Assembly: GCF_021129215.1 (NCBI RefSeq)
Contig: NZ_JAJOLP010000001.1
Location: forward strand, 930,001-994,000
DNA: 64,000 nucleotides
Reading direction: 5' to 3'
DNA from: Agromyces sp. S2-1-8
GTDB taxonomy: Bacteria; Actinomycetota; Actinomycetes; Actinomycetales; Microbacteriaceae
Shown piece after piece: positions 8,386 through 17,189 of this stretch. Position 1 is the stretch's first letter; every line of letters begins with the position of its first letter. The notes under the pieces are model-generated. The model had not been told where the DNA came from. It searched no databases and saw nothing but the letters and a program-made list of their open reading frames with translations. The translations under genes and the position numbers were made by a program.

Positions 8386-9507
8386 CTACCCGCGCAGGGC
8401 CTCGGCGAGCGGCACGCGGGCGCCCGTCTTGAGGAGGGAGTTGCGGTAGATGCGCTCGCCGATCGCGACCGCGAGCGCCGTCGTCGCGACGAGGATCACG
8501 AGCGACACGATGGGCTCCCACCACTCCGCATGGCCGAGGAAGATGCGCACCGGCATGCCGACGGGCGCCGAGAACGGCACGTAGCTCATGATGCCGAGCA
8601 CCGTCGGGTCGTCGAAGAAGAACACGACGAGGAAGTAGGGGATCATCACGAGCATCGTGACGGGGGTCGTCACCGACCCGATGTCCTCCGAGCGCGACAC
8701 CATCGCCGCCGTCGCGGCGAAGAGGGCGGCGAGCATCACGAAGCCGATCGCGAAGAACACGACGAACCAGGTCACCGAACCGCCGAGCCCGCCGAGCAGC
8801 ACCTTCTGGCCCGTGAGCATGAGCCCGAGGATCGCGAGCACCGCGATCGCGAGGATCTGCCCGAACGCGAGCACGCTGTTGCCGATCACCTTGCCGGTGA
8901 GCAGGGCACGCGCCGACACGGTCGACAGCAGGATCTCGACGACACGGGTCTGCTTCTCCTCGACGACCGACTGCGCGATCGTCGTGCCGAACGTGAGCGC
9001 CGACATGAAGAACACGATGCCGAAGCCGAAGGCGACGAGATAGGCGAGGCCGGGGTCGACGGCGGCCGGGTCGAGCAGCTCGACGCTCGGGTGCACCGAG
9101 AGCGCCTGGACCACGCCCGTCGGCGTCTGGTCGAGCCCGATGACGGTGATGCCGAGGGGGTCGACCGTCTGACCCTGATGAGCGCCTGGCTCGGGCACGA
9201 CGATCGCGTCGACCTCGCCGTCGCGCAGCAGCTGCTCGCCGGCGGCCTCGTCGTCGACGGGCACGGCCTCGAGCGCGTCGCTGTCGGCCACGGCATCGGC
9301 GGCGGTGCCCACCACGGCGACCTTCGTCGGCTCGGACTGCCCGCCGAAGAGGCTGCCGAGCACGACCGAGGCGAGTACGGCGAGCATGAGCACGCCCGTC
9401 GAGATGAGGAAGGCCTTGCTGCGCAGGCGCATCGTGATCTCGCGACCCGCGATGAGCGAGACGCTGTCGACGAAGCTCGGCGCCGTCGGCCGGTTCGCGC
9501 CGCTCAT
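8386..9507 (-). CDS. ABC-2 type transporter permease (NatB-like)
   Basis: 373 residues: one N-terminal helix (KAFLISTGVLMLAVLASVVLG), a roughly 130-residue extracytoplasmic domain, then about five C-terminal helices ending near RVPLAEALRG. This is the layout of NatB/YhaP-type ABC-2 permeases that export Na+ or hydrophobic compounds. Its start overlaps the stop of the ATPase gene by 4 nt (ATGA), so the two are translationally coupled and form one exporter. The exported compound is unknown. Confidence 0.85.
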   Translation of the reverse strand: MSGANRPTAPSFVDSVSLIAGREITMRLRSKAFLISTGVLMLAVLASVVLGSLFGGQSEPTKVAVVGTAADAVADSDALEAVPVDDEAAGEQLLRDGEVDAIVVPEPGAHQGQTVDPLGITVIGLDQTPTGVVQALSVHPSVELLDPAAVDPGLAYLVAFGFGIVFFMSALTFGTTIAQSVVEEKQTRVVEILLSTVSARALLTGKVIGNSVLAFGQILAIAVLAILGLMLTGQKVLLGGLGGSVTWFVVFFAIGFVMLAALFAATAAMVSRSEDIGSVTTPVTMLVMIPYFLVVFFFDDPTVLGIMSYVPFSAPVGMPVRIFLGHAEWWEPIVSLVILVATTALAVAIGERIYRNSLLKTGARVPLAEALRG

Positions 9508-10388
9508 CGCACGACCTCCTTGAAGATCTGGGCGAGCGTGGTGTGCTCGCGGCTGAAGCTCACGACCTCGCCGCGGGAGACGGCCTCGGCGAGCACGGAC
9601 TGGCGCGAGGCATCCGAATCGGCCTCGAACACGGCCCAGCCGCCGTCGAAGTCGGCGACCTCGATGCCCGGCCGTTCGCGCAGCCAGCCGAGGTCGCCGC
9701 TCGTCAGCAGCTCCCAGCGCTCCGATCCGTGCGCGGTGCGGAGCTCGTCGCGCGTGCCCGACGCGGCGATGCGTCCGTTCGCGATGATCACGAGGTCGTC
9801 GCAGAGCCGCTCGACGATGTCGAGCTGGTGCGAGGAGAAGAGCACGGGCACGCCGGTCGCCGCGACGTCGGCCAGCACGGCCTGCACGGTCTCGACGGCC
9901 ATCGGGTCGAGCCCCGAGAACGGCTCGTCGAGCACGAGCACCTCGGGGCGGTGCACGAGCGCGGCGGCGATCTGCGCACGCTGCTGGTTGCCGAGCGAGA
10001 GCGACTCGATCGTGTCGCCCTGCCGTTCGCCGAGGCCGAGGCGCTCGAGCAGCTCGACCGCGTTGCGGGTCGCCGCCTCGGTGCTCCAGCCGTGCAGGCG
10101 GGCGAGGTAGACGGTCTGCTCGAGCACGCGCATCTTCGGGTACAGGCCGCGCTCTTCGGGCATGTACCCGAATCGGCGGCGGTCGGTCGCGGTGACGGGC
10201 TCGCCGTCGAGCGTCACCGTGCCCCCGTCGGAGGCGAGCACGCCGAGGACGATGCGCATGGTCGTCGTCTTGCCGGCGCCGTTGCCGCCGACGAAGCCCG
10301 TGAGGCGGCCGTCGCCGACGGAGAACGAGACGGCGTCGAGCGCGAGGCGCTCGCCGTAGCGCTTGGTCACGTCGTGGAGTTCGAGCAT
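9504..10388 (-). CDS. ABC transporter ATP-binding protein (NatA-like exporter)
   Basis: 294 residues. Walker A is GGNGAGKTT, the signature is LSLGNQQR and Walker B is VLVLDEPFSGLD, followed by the switch histidine in LFSSHQLD. A roughly 80-residue C-terminal extension (ELLTSGDLGWLRERPG...) is typical of the DUF4162-like tail of NatA-type ATPases. The start at 10388 gives MLELHDVTKRYGERLALD, the normal N-terminus; the open frame to 12242 is a shadow of the opposite-strand MFS gene. It is the first gene of a two-gene exporter operon with the permease at 8386. Confidence 0.9.
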   Translation of the reverse strand: MLELHDVTKRYGERLALDAVSFSVGDGRLTGFVGGNGAGKTTTMRIVLGVLASDGGTVTLDGEPVTATDRRRFGYMPEERGLYPKMRVLEQTVYLARLHGWSTEAATRNAVELLERLGLGERQGDTIESLSLGNQQRAQIAAALVHRPEVLVLDEPFSGLDPMAVETVQAVLADVAATGVPVLFSSHQLDIVERLCDDLVIIANGRIAASGTRDELRTAHGSERWELLTSGDLGWLRERPGIEVADFDGGWAVFEADSDASRQSVLAEAVSRGEVVSFSREHTTLAQIFKEVVR

Positions 10389-10517
10389 GCCCTCACGGTA
10401 CGGATGTCCCCGGGCCGGCGGCATCCGCCGGCCGACGGGTTTCCCGGCTCCGTCGCGTGGGGGAGGTCGTGCCGCGAGGGGGTTATGGATGTCGGCGGCC
10501 GCGGTTACCCTCGCAGG

Positions 10518-11987
10518 GTGGGCGAACGGCTCGACGGAACCGAGACGGACCGGCAGGCGACGGCGGCGTCGCCGGCCGGCGAGATCACGCCTGCGGGGGT
10601 TCCGCCGCAGGCCGAGGCGCCGACGTCCGCGTCGCAGCCCGAGCCGCCGGCGAACGGCATGCGCACCTTCCTGCACGTGCTCGCCAACACGATGATCGCG
10701 AACGTGACGACGAGCTTCCTCTGGTTCGCGCTCACGTTCTGGGTCTACCTCGAGACGAAGTCGGTGCTCGCCACCGGCATCATCGGCGGCGCGTACATGC
10801 TGCTCATCGCCGTCTTCGCGATGTTCTTCGGCACGATCGTCGACCGGCACCGCAAGCACCGGGTCATGGTGTTCTCCAGCCTCGTCACGCTCGGCTCGTT
10901 CGGCATCGCCGGCGTGCTGTACCTGCTGCAGCCCGAGTCGGCGCTCGTCGACCTCGGCGGCCCGTGGTTCTGGGCGTTCTCCGGCATCATCCTGTTCGGG
11001 TCGGTGGTCGAGAACATGCGCAACATCGCCCTCTCGACGACGGTGACCCTCCTCGTGCCCGTCGAGCGCCACGCCAACGCGAACGGCATGGTCGGCACCG
11101 TGCAGGGGCTCTCGTTCATCGTCACGAGCGTGTTCAGCGGGCTCGCGATCGGCCTGCTCGGCATGGGGTGGACCCTCGCGATCGCGATCGCGATGACGCT
11201 CGTCGCGCTCGTGCACCTGATGTTCGTCCGCATCCCCGAAGAACGTCCGGTCGCCGAGGACGGCCGGGCCCCCGCGGTCGACCTGCGCGGCAGCATCACC
11301 GCGATCCGGGCGGCGCCCGGACTCTTCGCACTGATCATCTTCTCGACGTTCAACAACCTCATCGGCGGCGTGTACATGGCGCTGATGGACCCGTACGGCC
11401 TGACGCTCTTCCCGGTCGAGGCGTGGGGCGTCGTGCTCGGCGTCACTGCGACGGGATTCATCATCGGCGGGCTCGTGATCGCCAAGTGGGGACTCGGGCA
11501 GAACCCCATCCGCACGATGCTGCTCGTCGTGATCGGCATGGGCCTGCTCGGTGCCCTGTTCACGATCCGAGAGTGGTGGGTGCTCTACGGGCTCGGCATC
11601 TGGGCGTACATGTGCCTCATCCCGGTGGTCGAGGCGGCCGAGCAGACGGTGATCCAGAAGGTCGTGCCCTTCCGCCGGCAGGGGCGGGTGTTCGGCTTCG
11701 CGCAGGCCTTCGAGGCCGCGGCCGCGCCGATCACGGCGTTCCTCATCGCGCCGATCGCCCAGTTCTGGATCATCCCGTACATGGACTCGCCCGACGGGCA
11801 GGCGACCTGGGGCTGGCTGCTCGGCGACGGCGAAGCCCGCGGCATCGCGCTCGTGTTCTTCTTCGCGGGGCTCGTCATGGTCGCACTCGCGCTCGTGGCG
11901 TTCACGACCCGCTCGTACCGCATGCTCTCGGCCGAGTACCAGACCGGCCTGCCCGACGCGGCGACCGTGCCGCCCGAGCGGCGGTGA
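10518..11987 (+). CDS. MFS transporter
   Basis: 489 residues with about 12 transmembrane helices; MFFGTIVDRHRKHRVMV is the loop 2-3 motif (GxxxDRxxRR-like). A GTG at 10518 is taken as the start: TACCCT at 10506-10511 is a -10 candidate 6 nt before it and no Shine-Dalgarno is present, suggesting leaderless expression. This gives a 47-residue Ala/Pro/Glu-rich cytoplasmic N-terminus before MRTFLHVLANTM; a later start at that ATG is the alternative. It resembles macrolide-efflux-like MFS carriers in general form, but the substrate is unknown. The M23-like gene begins 4 nt after its stop codon. Confidence 0.82.
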   Translation: MGERLDGTETDRQATAASPAGEITPAGVPPQAEAPTSASQPEPPANGMRTFLHVLANTMIANVTTSFLWFALTFWVYLETKSVLATGIIGGAYMLLIAVFAMFFGTIVDRHRKHRVMVFSSLVTLGSFGIAGVLYLLQPESALVDLGGPWFWAFSGIILFGSVVENMRNIALSTTVTLLVPVERHANANGMVGTVQGLSFIVTSVFSGLAIGLLGMGWTLAIAIAMTLVALVHLMFVRIPEERPVAEDGRAPAVDLRGSITAIRAAPGLFALIIFSTFNNLIGGVYMALMDPYGLTLFPVEAWGVVLGVTATGFIIGGLVIAKWGLGQNPIRTMLLVVIGMGLLGALFTIREWWVLYGLGIWAYMCLIPVVEAAEQTVIQKVVPFRRQGRVFGFAQAFEAAAAPITAFLIAPIAQFWIIPYMDSPDGQATWGWLLGDGEARGIALVFFFAGLVMVALALVAFTTRSYRMLSAEYQTGLPDAATVPPERR

Positions 11988-11991
11988 CGCG

Positions 11992-12651
11992 GTGCCGCCC
12001 GTCGACCTGCGATATCCGTTCGAAGGGCGCTGGCTCACGCAGCACAGCCCCGCCGACCGGGTGCCGAGCCATGGCACCGCCGAGTTCGCCACGTCGTACG
12101 CGATCGACTTCGTGCCCGTCGGTGCCGACGGGCGATCGGGGGCGATCACGCTCGCCTCGCTCGTGCGGCCCGAACCGGCCGAACGCTTCCCGGGCTTCGC
12201 ACGTCCGATCCTCTCGCCCGTCGCAGGCGTGGTCGTCGCCACCCACGACGCCGAACCCGATCACGACGCGTATCGCGGGGTGCCGTCGATCGGCTATGCA
12301 CTGGGGCAACGCCGTCGTGCGAGCCTCGGGTGGCTCGCCCTGGCCGGCAATCACGTCATGATCCGGGCCGAGGGCGGCATCGTGGTGCTGTGCCACCTGC
12401 AGCGAGCGAGCGTGAGCGTACGAATCGGGCAGGCCGTGCGGCCCGGTGAGCAGGTGGGCCGGTGCGGCAACTCCGGCAACAGCACCGAGCCGCATGTGCA
12501 CCTGCAGGTCGTCGACCGGCTCGACGTCGTGCATGCCCGCGCAGTGCCGATCACGTTCGGCGGCTGGTTGCCGCGCAACGGCGAGGTCGTCGACGCGGAC
12601 CAGAGCGTTCGGTCCAGCCGATCGCGCAGGCTGACGACCCCACCGGGGTGA
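11992..12651 (+). CDS. M23 family metallopeptidase-like protein
   Basis: 219 residues resembling the LytM/M23 fold. The elements visible are HGTAEFATSYAIDFVP (the family's HxxxxxxD zinc ligands), a beta-strand-rich core ending GNHVMIRAEGGIVVLCHLQ, GQAVRPGEQVGRCGNSGNSTEPHVHLQV (the GxSGxSxxPHxH motif with the last His pair). No signal peptide or membrane anchor is visible, unlike typical peptidoglycan hydrolases, so cytoplasmic members of the fold are the better match. The GTG start is 4 nt after the MFS stop codon. The last ~12 residues read into DNA that resembles a remnant of a reductase gene, so the original C-terminus may have been altered. Confidence 0.75.
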   Translation: MPPVDLRYPFEGRWLTQHSPADRVPSHGTAEFATSYAIDFVPVGADGRSGAITLASLVRPEPAERFPGFARPILSPVAGVVVATHDAEPDHDAYRGVPSIGYALGQRRRASLGWLALAGNHVMIRAEGGIVVLCHLQRASVSVRIGQAVRPGEQVGRCGNSGNSTEPHVHLQVVDRLDVVHARAVPITFGGWLPRNGEVVDADQSVRSSRSRRLTTPPG

Positions 12652-12844
12652 CGAGCCGCCGTTCCACGTGCCGGTGTTCGTGCTCACGCGCGCACCGCGT
12701 CCGTCGATCGAGATGGCGGGCGGCACCACCCTCCGCTTCCGCGACGCGTCACCCGCGGAGGCGCTCGCCGAGGCGACCCGCGCCGCGGGCGGTGCCGACG
12801 TGCCCATCGGAGAGGCCGGGCACGCGTGCCGCGCCCGGCCTGCT
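12617..12844 (+). pseudogene. Decayed dihydrofolate reductase (RibD C-terminal)-family fragments
   Basis: From 12668 the plus strand encodes VPVFVLTRAPRPSIEMAGG followed by TTLRF and an Ala/Glu-rich helix to AAGGADVPIG. This matches the middle of RibD-C/DHFR-family proteins (PVFVLTHHPREPLEMEGGTTF...), but the upstream catalytic half and the downstream half are missing and the frame then runs into unrelated sequence. Just before it, 12617-12652 read on the minus strand gives ARHPGGVVSLRDRL, nearly the C-terminal tail (RPGGVVSLRYRVR) of the intact family member at 15690-16268. So two different decayed remnants of this family lie side by side. Confidence 0.6.
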
Positions 12845-12912
12845 GCAAGTTTGTTGAACATTCTCGGCCGAATTCCTAGCGCCGGCGTCCACCGCGACGG
12901 TAGACAGAGGGC

Positions 12913-15618
12913 ATGTCACCGCTCACTACGGTTCAACTGCCGCCCGCGCGTCGTCGACGCCGGGCCGCCGGCATCGTCGCCGGACTCGCCGTCGCACTCG
13001 TCGGCACCCTCATGTTCCCCACCACGGCCGTCGCCGACGACGTGCCCGAATTGAGCATCGTCGACGGCGTCACCGCGCCGGTCTTCGACTACACGCAGGC
13101 GATCAGGGAGCGCGTGCTCATCCCGGTCGCCGGCGTCGACCAGGACCTCGACGGCGTCGACGACGTCACCGCGATCGAGATCATCCGTCCCGCCGAGAGC
13201 GACGCCGGCCTCAAGGTGCCCGCCATCATCGACACGAGCCCGTACTACACGACGCTCGGCCGCGGCAACGAGTCCCAGCTCATCGCCGACGTCGACGGCG
13301 ACGGCCTCAACGACCAGTGGCCGCTCTTCTACGACAACTACTTCGTGCCCCGCGGGTACGCGATGATCCTCGCCGAGATGGACGGCACCGCGAACTCCAC
13401 CGGGTGCCCGATGCACGGCGGGCCGGGCGACATCGAGAGCATGAAGGTCGTCATCGACTGGCTGAACGGCCGCGTCGCCGGCCACTACGCCGACGGCACC
13501 GCCGCCGTCGCCGACTGGGACAACGGCAAGGCCGCGATGATGGGCAAGTCGTACGACGGCACCCTCGCCAACGGCGTCGCGGCGACCGGCGTCGAGGGCC
13601 TCACGACCATCGTGCCGATCTCGGCGATCTCGTACTGGTACGGCTACTCGCGCACGGGCGGCATCGCGCACAACAGCAACTACCCGGCGAGCCTGTCGAA
13701 CACGGTCACGAACCCCGATCGCCGCCCGCTGTGCGCCCCGGTGCGCGCGAACCTCAGCGCGATCGACGGCGATGAGACCGGCGACGTCAACCCGTTCTGG
13801 GCGGAGCGCGACTACCGGCTCGACATCGACGATGTCCGGGCGTCGGTGTTCCTCGCGCACGGCCTCAACGACGACAACGTGCGCATGAGCCAGGTGGGCG
13901 AGTACTGGGAGGCGCTCGGCGAGCACGACGTGCCGCGCAAGATCTGGCTCGCGAAGGTCGGCCACACCGACCCGTTCGACTACAACCGCGTCGAGTGGGT
14001 GTCGACGATCCACCGGTGGTACGACTACTGGCTGCAGGGCATCGACAACGGCATCATGGACGAGCCGGTGGCCACGGTCGAAACCGACCCCGAGGTCTAC
14101 GAGGATGACGCGAGCTGGCCGGTTCCCGGGACGACCGGGGTCGAGGTGCTGCTCGGCGGGACGACCCCCGGGGCGGCCGGCGACCTCCGACTGCAGCCCG
14201 GTGACGGCGCCGCGACTGCGACCTTCACGGGGCCGTCCGGATCCATCTCGGAGGGCAACGCGATCAACGCGCCGGAGGGGTCGCAGGCGAACCGTCTCGT
14301 CTTCCTGTCCGAGCCGCTCACGAGCGACCTGCGGATCTCGGGCACGGCGCGGGTCGAACTGACTGCTTCGCTCGGCCAGTCGCAGGCGAACCTCAGCGCG
14401 CTCCTCGTCGACTACGGCACCTCGACCCGCACCTCCCGGAGCGGCGAGGGCGTCGTGAACACGACCGAGCGCACCTGCTGGGGCGCCGAGAGCGCGAGTG
14501 ACGACGCGTGCTACCTCGAGGTCGACCGTCGTTCGCAGACGACCGACGTGTGGCGCGCCGCACGCGGGGCGCTCGACTCGTCGAACCGCTTCTCGCTGGC
14601 CGACGGCGAGGCCGTGCCCGTGACGCCCGGCGAGGCGACGGCGTTCGACTTCCCGCTCGAACCGTACGACACGACGTTCGCCGCCGGTCACCGCATCGGC
14701 GTGGTCGTCACGACGAACTTGTCGGGCTACAGCATCGGGGGGACGGCCAACGCGAGCGTGACGGTCGACACGGCCGTGAGCCGCATCGTGCTGCCGGTCG
14801 TCGGCGGGCCCGCCGCAGCGGCCGCGTCGGGCGCCTTCGGCGTCGTCGACCCGGTGTCGCTCGCGTTCGACCTCGGCGGCCACGGCGAGGCGATGCCGCC
14901 GCAGGCGGTCGCGTACGGCTCGGCGCCCGTCGAGCCGGCTGCGCCGAGCGAGCACGGGTGGGTGTTCCAGGGCTGGTTCGCGGATGCCGCGCTCACGACG
15001 CCGTTCGACTTCGACGCGGTGCTCGTGGACGACGCCGTGGCGTATGCGAAATGGGCGGACGTGGCATCCGTCGCCGTCTCGCTCGAGGTGACCCCGAGTG
15101 AGACCTCGGTCGACAAGGGCGACTCGGTCGAGCTGGCCGTCGAGGCGCTCGATGCCGACGGTGCGCCGATCGGCGACGTCTCCGACCTCGTCGCCGTGAC
15201 GAGCTCGGTGGCGACCGACGTGGTCGACGGAGCCTCGGTCGAGCTGCCGGCCTATGCGGGCGAGCACGTGCTGACCGCGACGCTCGGAGCCGCGTCGGGG
15301 TCGGCGACGGTGACGGTGCGCCCCGGTGCGCCGGTCGCCGTCGAGGCGCCGTCGTTCACCGGGACTCCCATCCCGGGGGCGACGCTCACGGCCGATCCCG
15401 GCGTATGGGACGTCGACGGCGCCCGGTTCAGCTACCGGTGGACCGCCGACGGCCGGACCATCCCGTGGGCCGACGGCGCCGCCCTCAAGGTGAACCCGTC
15501 GATCTCGGGCAAGGAGCTCGTGCTCACGGTCACGGCACGCGCGCCCGGCCTGCCCGCCGGGACGGCGTCGTCCGAACCCGTGACGGTGCTGCCCAAGCCG
15601 CACGGCTTCCAGCCCTGA
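12913..15618 (+). CDS. Secreted Xaa-Pro dipeptidyl-peptidase-like hydrolase with C-terminal repeat and Ig-like domains
   Basis: 901 residues. Signal peptide ~1-42 (basic run RRRRRAAG, hydrophobic core, ending TTAVADD). Residues ~45-390 form a CocE/NonD or PepX (S15) alpha/beta hydrolase domain with the nucleophile elbow GKSYDGTL, an acid from the VFLAHGLNDDNVR strand, and GHTDPFD as the His region. A C-terminal PepX jelly-roll domain follows (~400-635, RISGTARVELTAS...). Then comes one InlB B-type repeat (~645-715; HGWVFQGWFADAALTTPFDF) and two beta-sandwich or Ig-like domains. Family members remove X-Pro dipeptides or hydrolyse esters. The added domains suggest cell-surface or substrate attachment, but there is no LPXTG. 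Confidence 0.85.
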   Translation: MSPLTTVQLPPARRRRRAAGIVAGLAVALVGTLMFPTTAVADDVPELSIVDGVTAPVFDYTQAIRERVLIPVAGVDQDLDGVDDVTAIEIIRPAESDAGLKVPAIIDTSPYYTTLGRGNESQLIADVDGDGLNDQWPLFYDNYFVPRGYAMILAEMDGTANSTGCPMHGGPGDIESMKVVIDWLNGRVAGHYADGTAAVADWDNGKAAMMGKSYDGTLANGVAATGVEGLTTIVPISAISYWYGYSRTGGIAHNSNYPASLSNTVTNPDRRPLCAPVRANLSAIDGDETGDVNPFWAERDYRLDIDDVRASVFLAHGLNDDNVRMSQVGEYWEALGEHDVPRKIWLAKVGHTDPFDYNRVEWVSTIHRWYDYWLQGIDNGIMDEPVATVETDPEVYEDDASWPVPGTTGVEVLLGGTTPGAAGDLRLQPGDGAATATFTGPSGSISEGNAINAPEGSQANRLVFLSEPLTSDLRISGTARVELTASLGQSQANLSALLVDYGTSTRTSRSGEGVVNTTERTCWGAESASDDACYLEVDRRSQTTDVWRAARGALDSSNRFSLADGEAVPVTPGEATAFDFPLEPYDTTFAAGHRIGVVVTTNLSGYSIGGTANASVTVDTAVSRIVLPVVGGPAAAAASGAFGVVDPVSLAFDLGGHGEAMPPQAVAYGSAPVEPAAPSEHGWVFQGWFADAALTTPFDFDAVLVDDAVAYAKWADVASVAVSLEVTPSETSVDKGDSVELAVEALDADGAPIGDVSDLVAVTSSVATDVVDGASVELPAYAGEHVLTATLGAASGSATVTVRPGAPVAVEAPSFTGTPIPGATLTADPGVWDVDGARFSYRWTADGRTIPWADGAALKVNPSISGKELVLTVTARAPGLPAGTASSEPVTVLPKPHGFQP

Positions 15619-15640
15619 GCACGTTCCGCCCCTGAGTGCC

Positions 15641-15675
15641 CGGAGGCCGGGAGGCCCATGGCTTCCCGGCCTCCG
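15641..15675. terminator. Bidirectional terminator between convergent genes
   Basis: A 12-bp perfect stem (CGGAGGCCGGGA with TCCCGGCCTCCG) and 11-nt loop lie between the PepX-type gene and the converging reductase gene. Confidence 0.65.
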
Positions 15676-15689
15676 TGGCGCGACGGCGC

Positions 15690-16268
15690 TCAGCGCACGC
15701 GATAGCGCAGGCTCACGACCCCACCGGGGCGTTCGGCGACGCGGTCGAGCGTCAGGCCCCGGTCGGTCATCGCGGTCGGCGTGAACGATCGACCGTCGCC
15801 GAGCAGCACCGGCACGATGCGCAGGTGGAGCTCGTCGACGAGACCGGCCGCGAAGAGGGCGTCGGTGAGGACGAGACTGCCCCACACGATGGTCGTGTCG
15901 AATCGCTGCTTCACCTCGGCGGTGCGCTCGGCGCCGTCGCCCGAGAGGATCTCGATCCGGCCGTCGCCCCACGGCGCCTCGGCCAGCGTGTTCGAGACGA
16001 CGAGCTTCGGCAGCCGATCGATGAGCCCGGCGACGTGCTCGACGGCGGGGTCGGCCTTCGGCCAGTAGTCGGCGAACATGCGGTACGTCGTCGCGCCGAA
16101 CAGGATCGCGTCGGCCTGCGAGACGTAGGCGAGCTGCTCGGCGTCGTTGAGCTGGGGCTCGCCGTCGTCCCCGGTCGGGATCAGCGCCTCGAAGAACCCG
16201 ATGCCGCCGTCGGGGTCGGCGGCGTACCCGTCGGCCGTCACGACCTGTTCGACGATGAGGCGGCCCAT
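15690..16268 (-). CDS. Dihydrofolate reductase family protein (RibD C-terminal fold)
   Basis: 192 residues of the NADPH-dependent RibD-C/DHFR-like fold: MGRLIVEQVVTADGYAADPDGG, ILFGATTYRMFADYWP, KLVVSNTL, TIVWGSLVLTDALFAAGLVDELHL and RIVPVLLGDGRSF are the usual strand and cofactor-loop blocks. The exact substrate of this common actinobacterial family is unknown. The start at 16268 overlaps the SRPBCC stop codon (TGATG), so it is the third gene of an ArsR-SRPBCC-reductase operon. A partial relative lies as remnants at 12617-12844. Confidence 0.85.
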   Translation of the reverse strand: MGRLIVEQVVTADGYAADPDGGIGFFEALIPTGDDGEPQLNDAEQLAYVSQADAILFGATTYRMFADYWPKADPAVEHVAGLIDRLPKLVVSNTLAEAPWGDGRIEILSGDGAERTAEVKQRFDTTIVWGSLVLTDALFAAGLVDELHLRIVPVLLGDGRSFTPTAMTDRGLTLDRVAERPGGVVSLRYRVR

Positions 16269-16780
16269 CAGCTCGCCTCGCTTCCCGACGACGGGCCGGG
16301 CCCGTCGAGGTGTTCGGTGAGCACGTCGAACGCCGAGTCCCACCCGTCGTAGACGTTGTCGTCGCCCGCAGCGCCGGCGATCCCCATGAGGTGGAACAGC
16401 ATCTCGGTGCGCTCGCCGGGGAGTTCGCGGAGGGTCACCGTGATGACCGGCGCGCCGTCGTCGGGATCGCCGGGCGAGCCCCAGGTCATGACGAGGCGCT
16501 TCGGGGCGTCGAGCTCGCGGTAGACACCGGCGGTGGGGTACTCGGTTCCGTCGGGCGCGACCATCGTGTACCGGTAGCGGCCGCCGACACGTGCGTCGAG
16601 GTCGATGCTGCCCGGCTTGATCGTGACGTCGCGCGGGTGCCACCACTCGGCGGCGTCGGCGCGCTCGGTCCATGCTCGCCAGACGAGTTCGCGGGGTGCG
16701 TCGAACACGCGGGTGATCGTGAACTGCGGGCGTTCGGCGGAGCCGGAGGCATCCGTCGTCGTGGTCTGGTACTCGGTCAT
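16268..16780 (-). CDS. SRPBCC (AHSA1-like) domain protein
   Basis: 170 residues. RPQFTITRVFDAPRELVWRAWTERADAAEWWHPRDVTI is the standard start of the START/Bet v1-like AHSA1 domain, followed by GGRYRYTMVAPDGTEYPTAGVYRELDAPKRLVMTWG and a C-terminal helix. These small cytoplasmic proteins have a hydrophobic cavity. Those paired with ArsR regulators have no proven function. The ATG at 16780 has GGAG about 9 nt upstream. It overlaps the ArsR gene by 4 nt and the reductase gene by 1 nt. Confidence 0.88.
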   Translation of the reverse strand: MTEYQTTTTDASGSAERPQFTITRVFDAPRELVWRAWTERADAAEWWHPRDVTIKPGSIDLDARVGGRYRYTMVAPDGTEYPTAGVYRELDAPKRLVMTWGSPGDPDDGAPVITVTLRELPGERTEMLFHLMGIAGAAGDDNVYDGWDSAFDVLTEHLDGPGPSSGSEAS

Positions 16781-17115
16781 TCCGAATTCTCCTTCATGGT
16801 GCGGAGGTGCTCGGCGAGCAGGTCGAAGCGGTCGTTCCACTCGCCGCGGTGTCGTTCGACCCACGCGGACGCCTCGTCGAGGGGCTCGGTGCGGAGGGTG
16901 CACGTGCGCCACTGGGCCGTCGCGGTGCGCTCGATGAGGCCGGCGCGTTCGAGCACCTTGAGGTGCTGCGAGATCGCGGGGCGGCTCATCGTGAAGGGCT
17001 CGGCGAGCTCGCCGACGGTCGCCGGGCCGACGCGCAGGCGCGAGAGCATCGCGCGGCGGGTCGGGTCGGCGAGCGCCTGGAACACCGCGCTCAGCTCGTC
17101 GTTCGCCTCGACCAA
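16777..17115 (-). CDS. ArsR family transcriptional regulator
   Basis: 112 residues of the winged-helix ArsR/SmtB type: VFQALADPTRRAMLSRLRVGPATVGELAEPFTMSRPAISQHLKVLERAGLIER. No Cys metal site is visible, so it belongs to the metal-independent type usually found beside SRPBCC genes. I chose TTG at 17115 because AAGGAG lies 9 nt upstream; a TTG at 17124 would abut the Shine-Dalgarno. It starts the three-gene operon and probably represses itself through the dyad at 17118-17147. Confidence 0.87.
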   Translation of the reverse strand: MVEANDELSAVFQALADPTRRAMLSRLRVGPATVGELAEPFTMSRPAISQHLKVLERAGLIERTATAQWRTCTLRTEPLDEASAWVERHRGEWNDRFDLLAEHLRTMKENSE

Positions 17116-17117
17116 TG

Positions 17118-17147
17118 TAAGCAACTCCTTAATTAATGAATTGCTTA
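17118..17147 (-). promoter_or_regulatory. Probable ArsR operator, AT-rich dyad
   Basis: TAAGCAA (17118-17124) and TTGCTTA (17141-17147) are inverted around a central TTAATTAA. The dyad overlaps the ArsR ribosome-binding site and is strikingly AT-rich for this region, as expected for an ArsR autoregulatory operator. Confidence 0.65.
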
Positions 17148-17189
17148 ACCGTAGGTCGGTCGTGGGCGTGCGTCAACCCCGATCCGGAT

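Noticed and set aside
9504..12242. A 912-residue open frame upstream of the ABC ATPase
   Set aside because: Everything before the MLELHDVTKRYG start is Arg/Glu/His-rich shadow of the opposite-strand MFS gene; a normal ATPase N-terminus and start lie at 10388.
12916..15972. A 1018-residue minus-strand open frame
   Set aside because: It is antisense to the PepX-type gene, with shadow composition (Arg, Val, Asp-rich, no domains).
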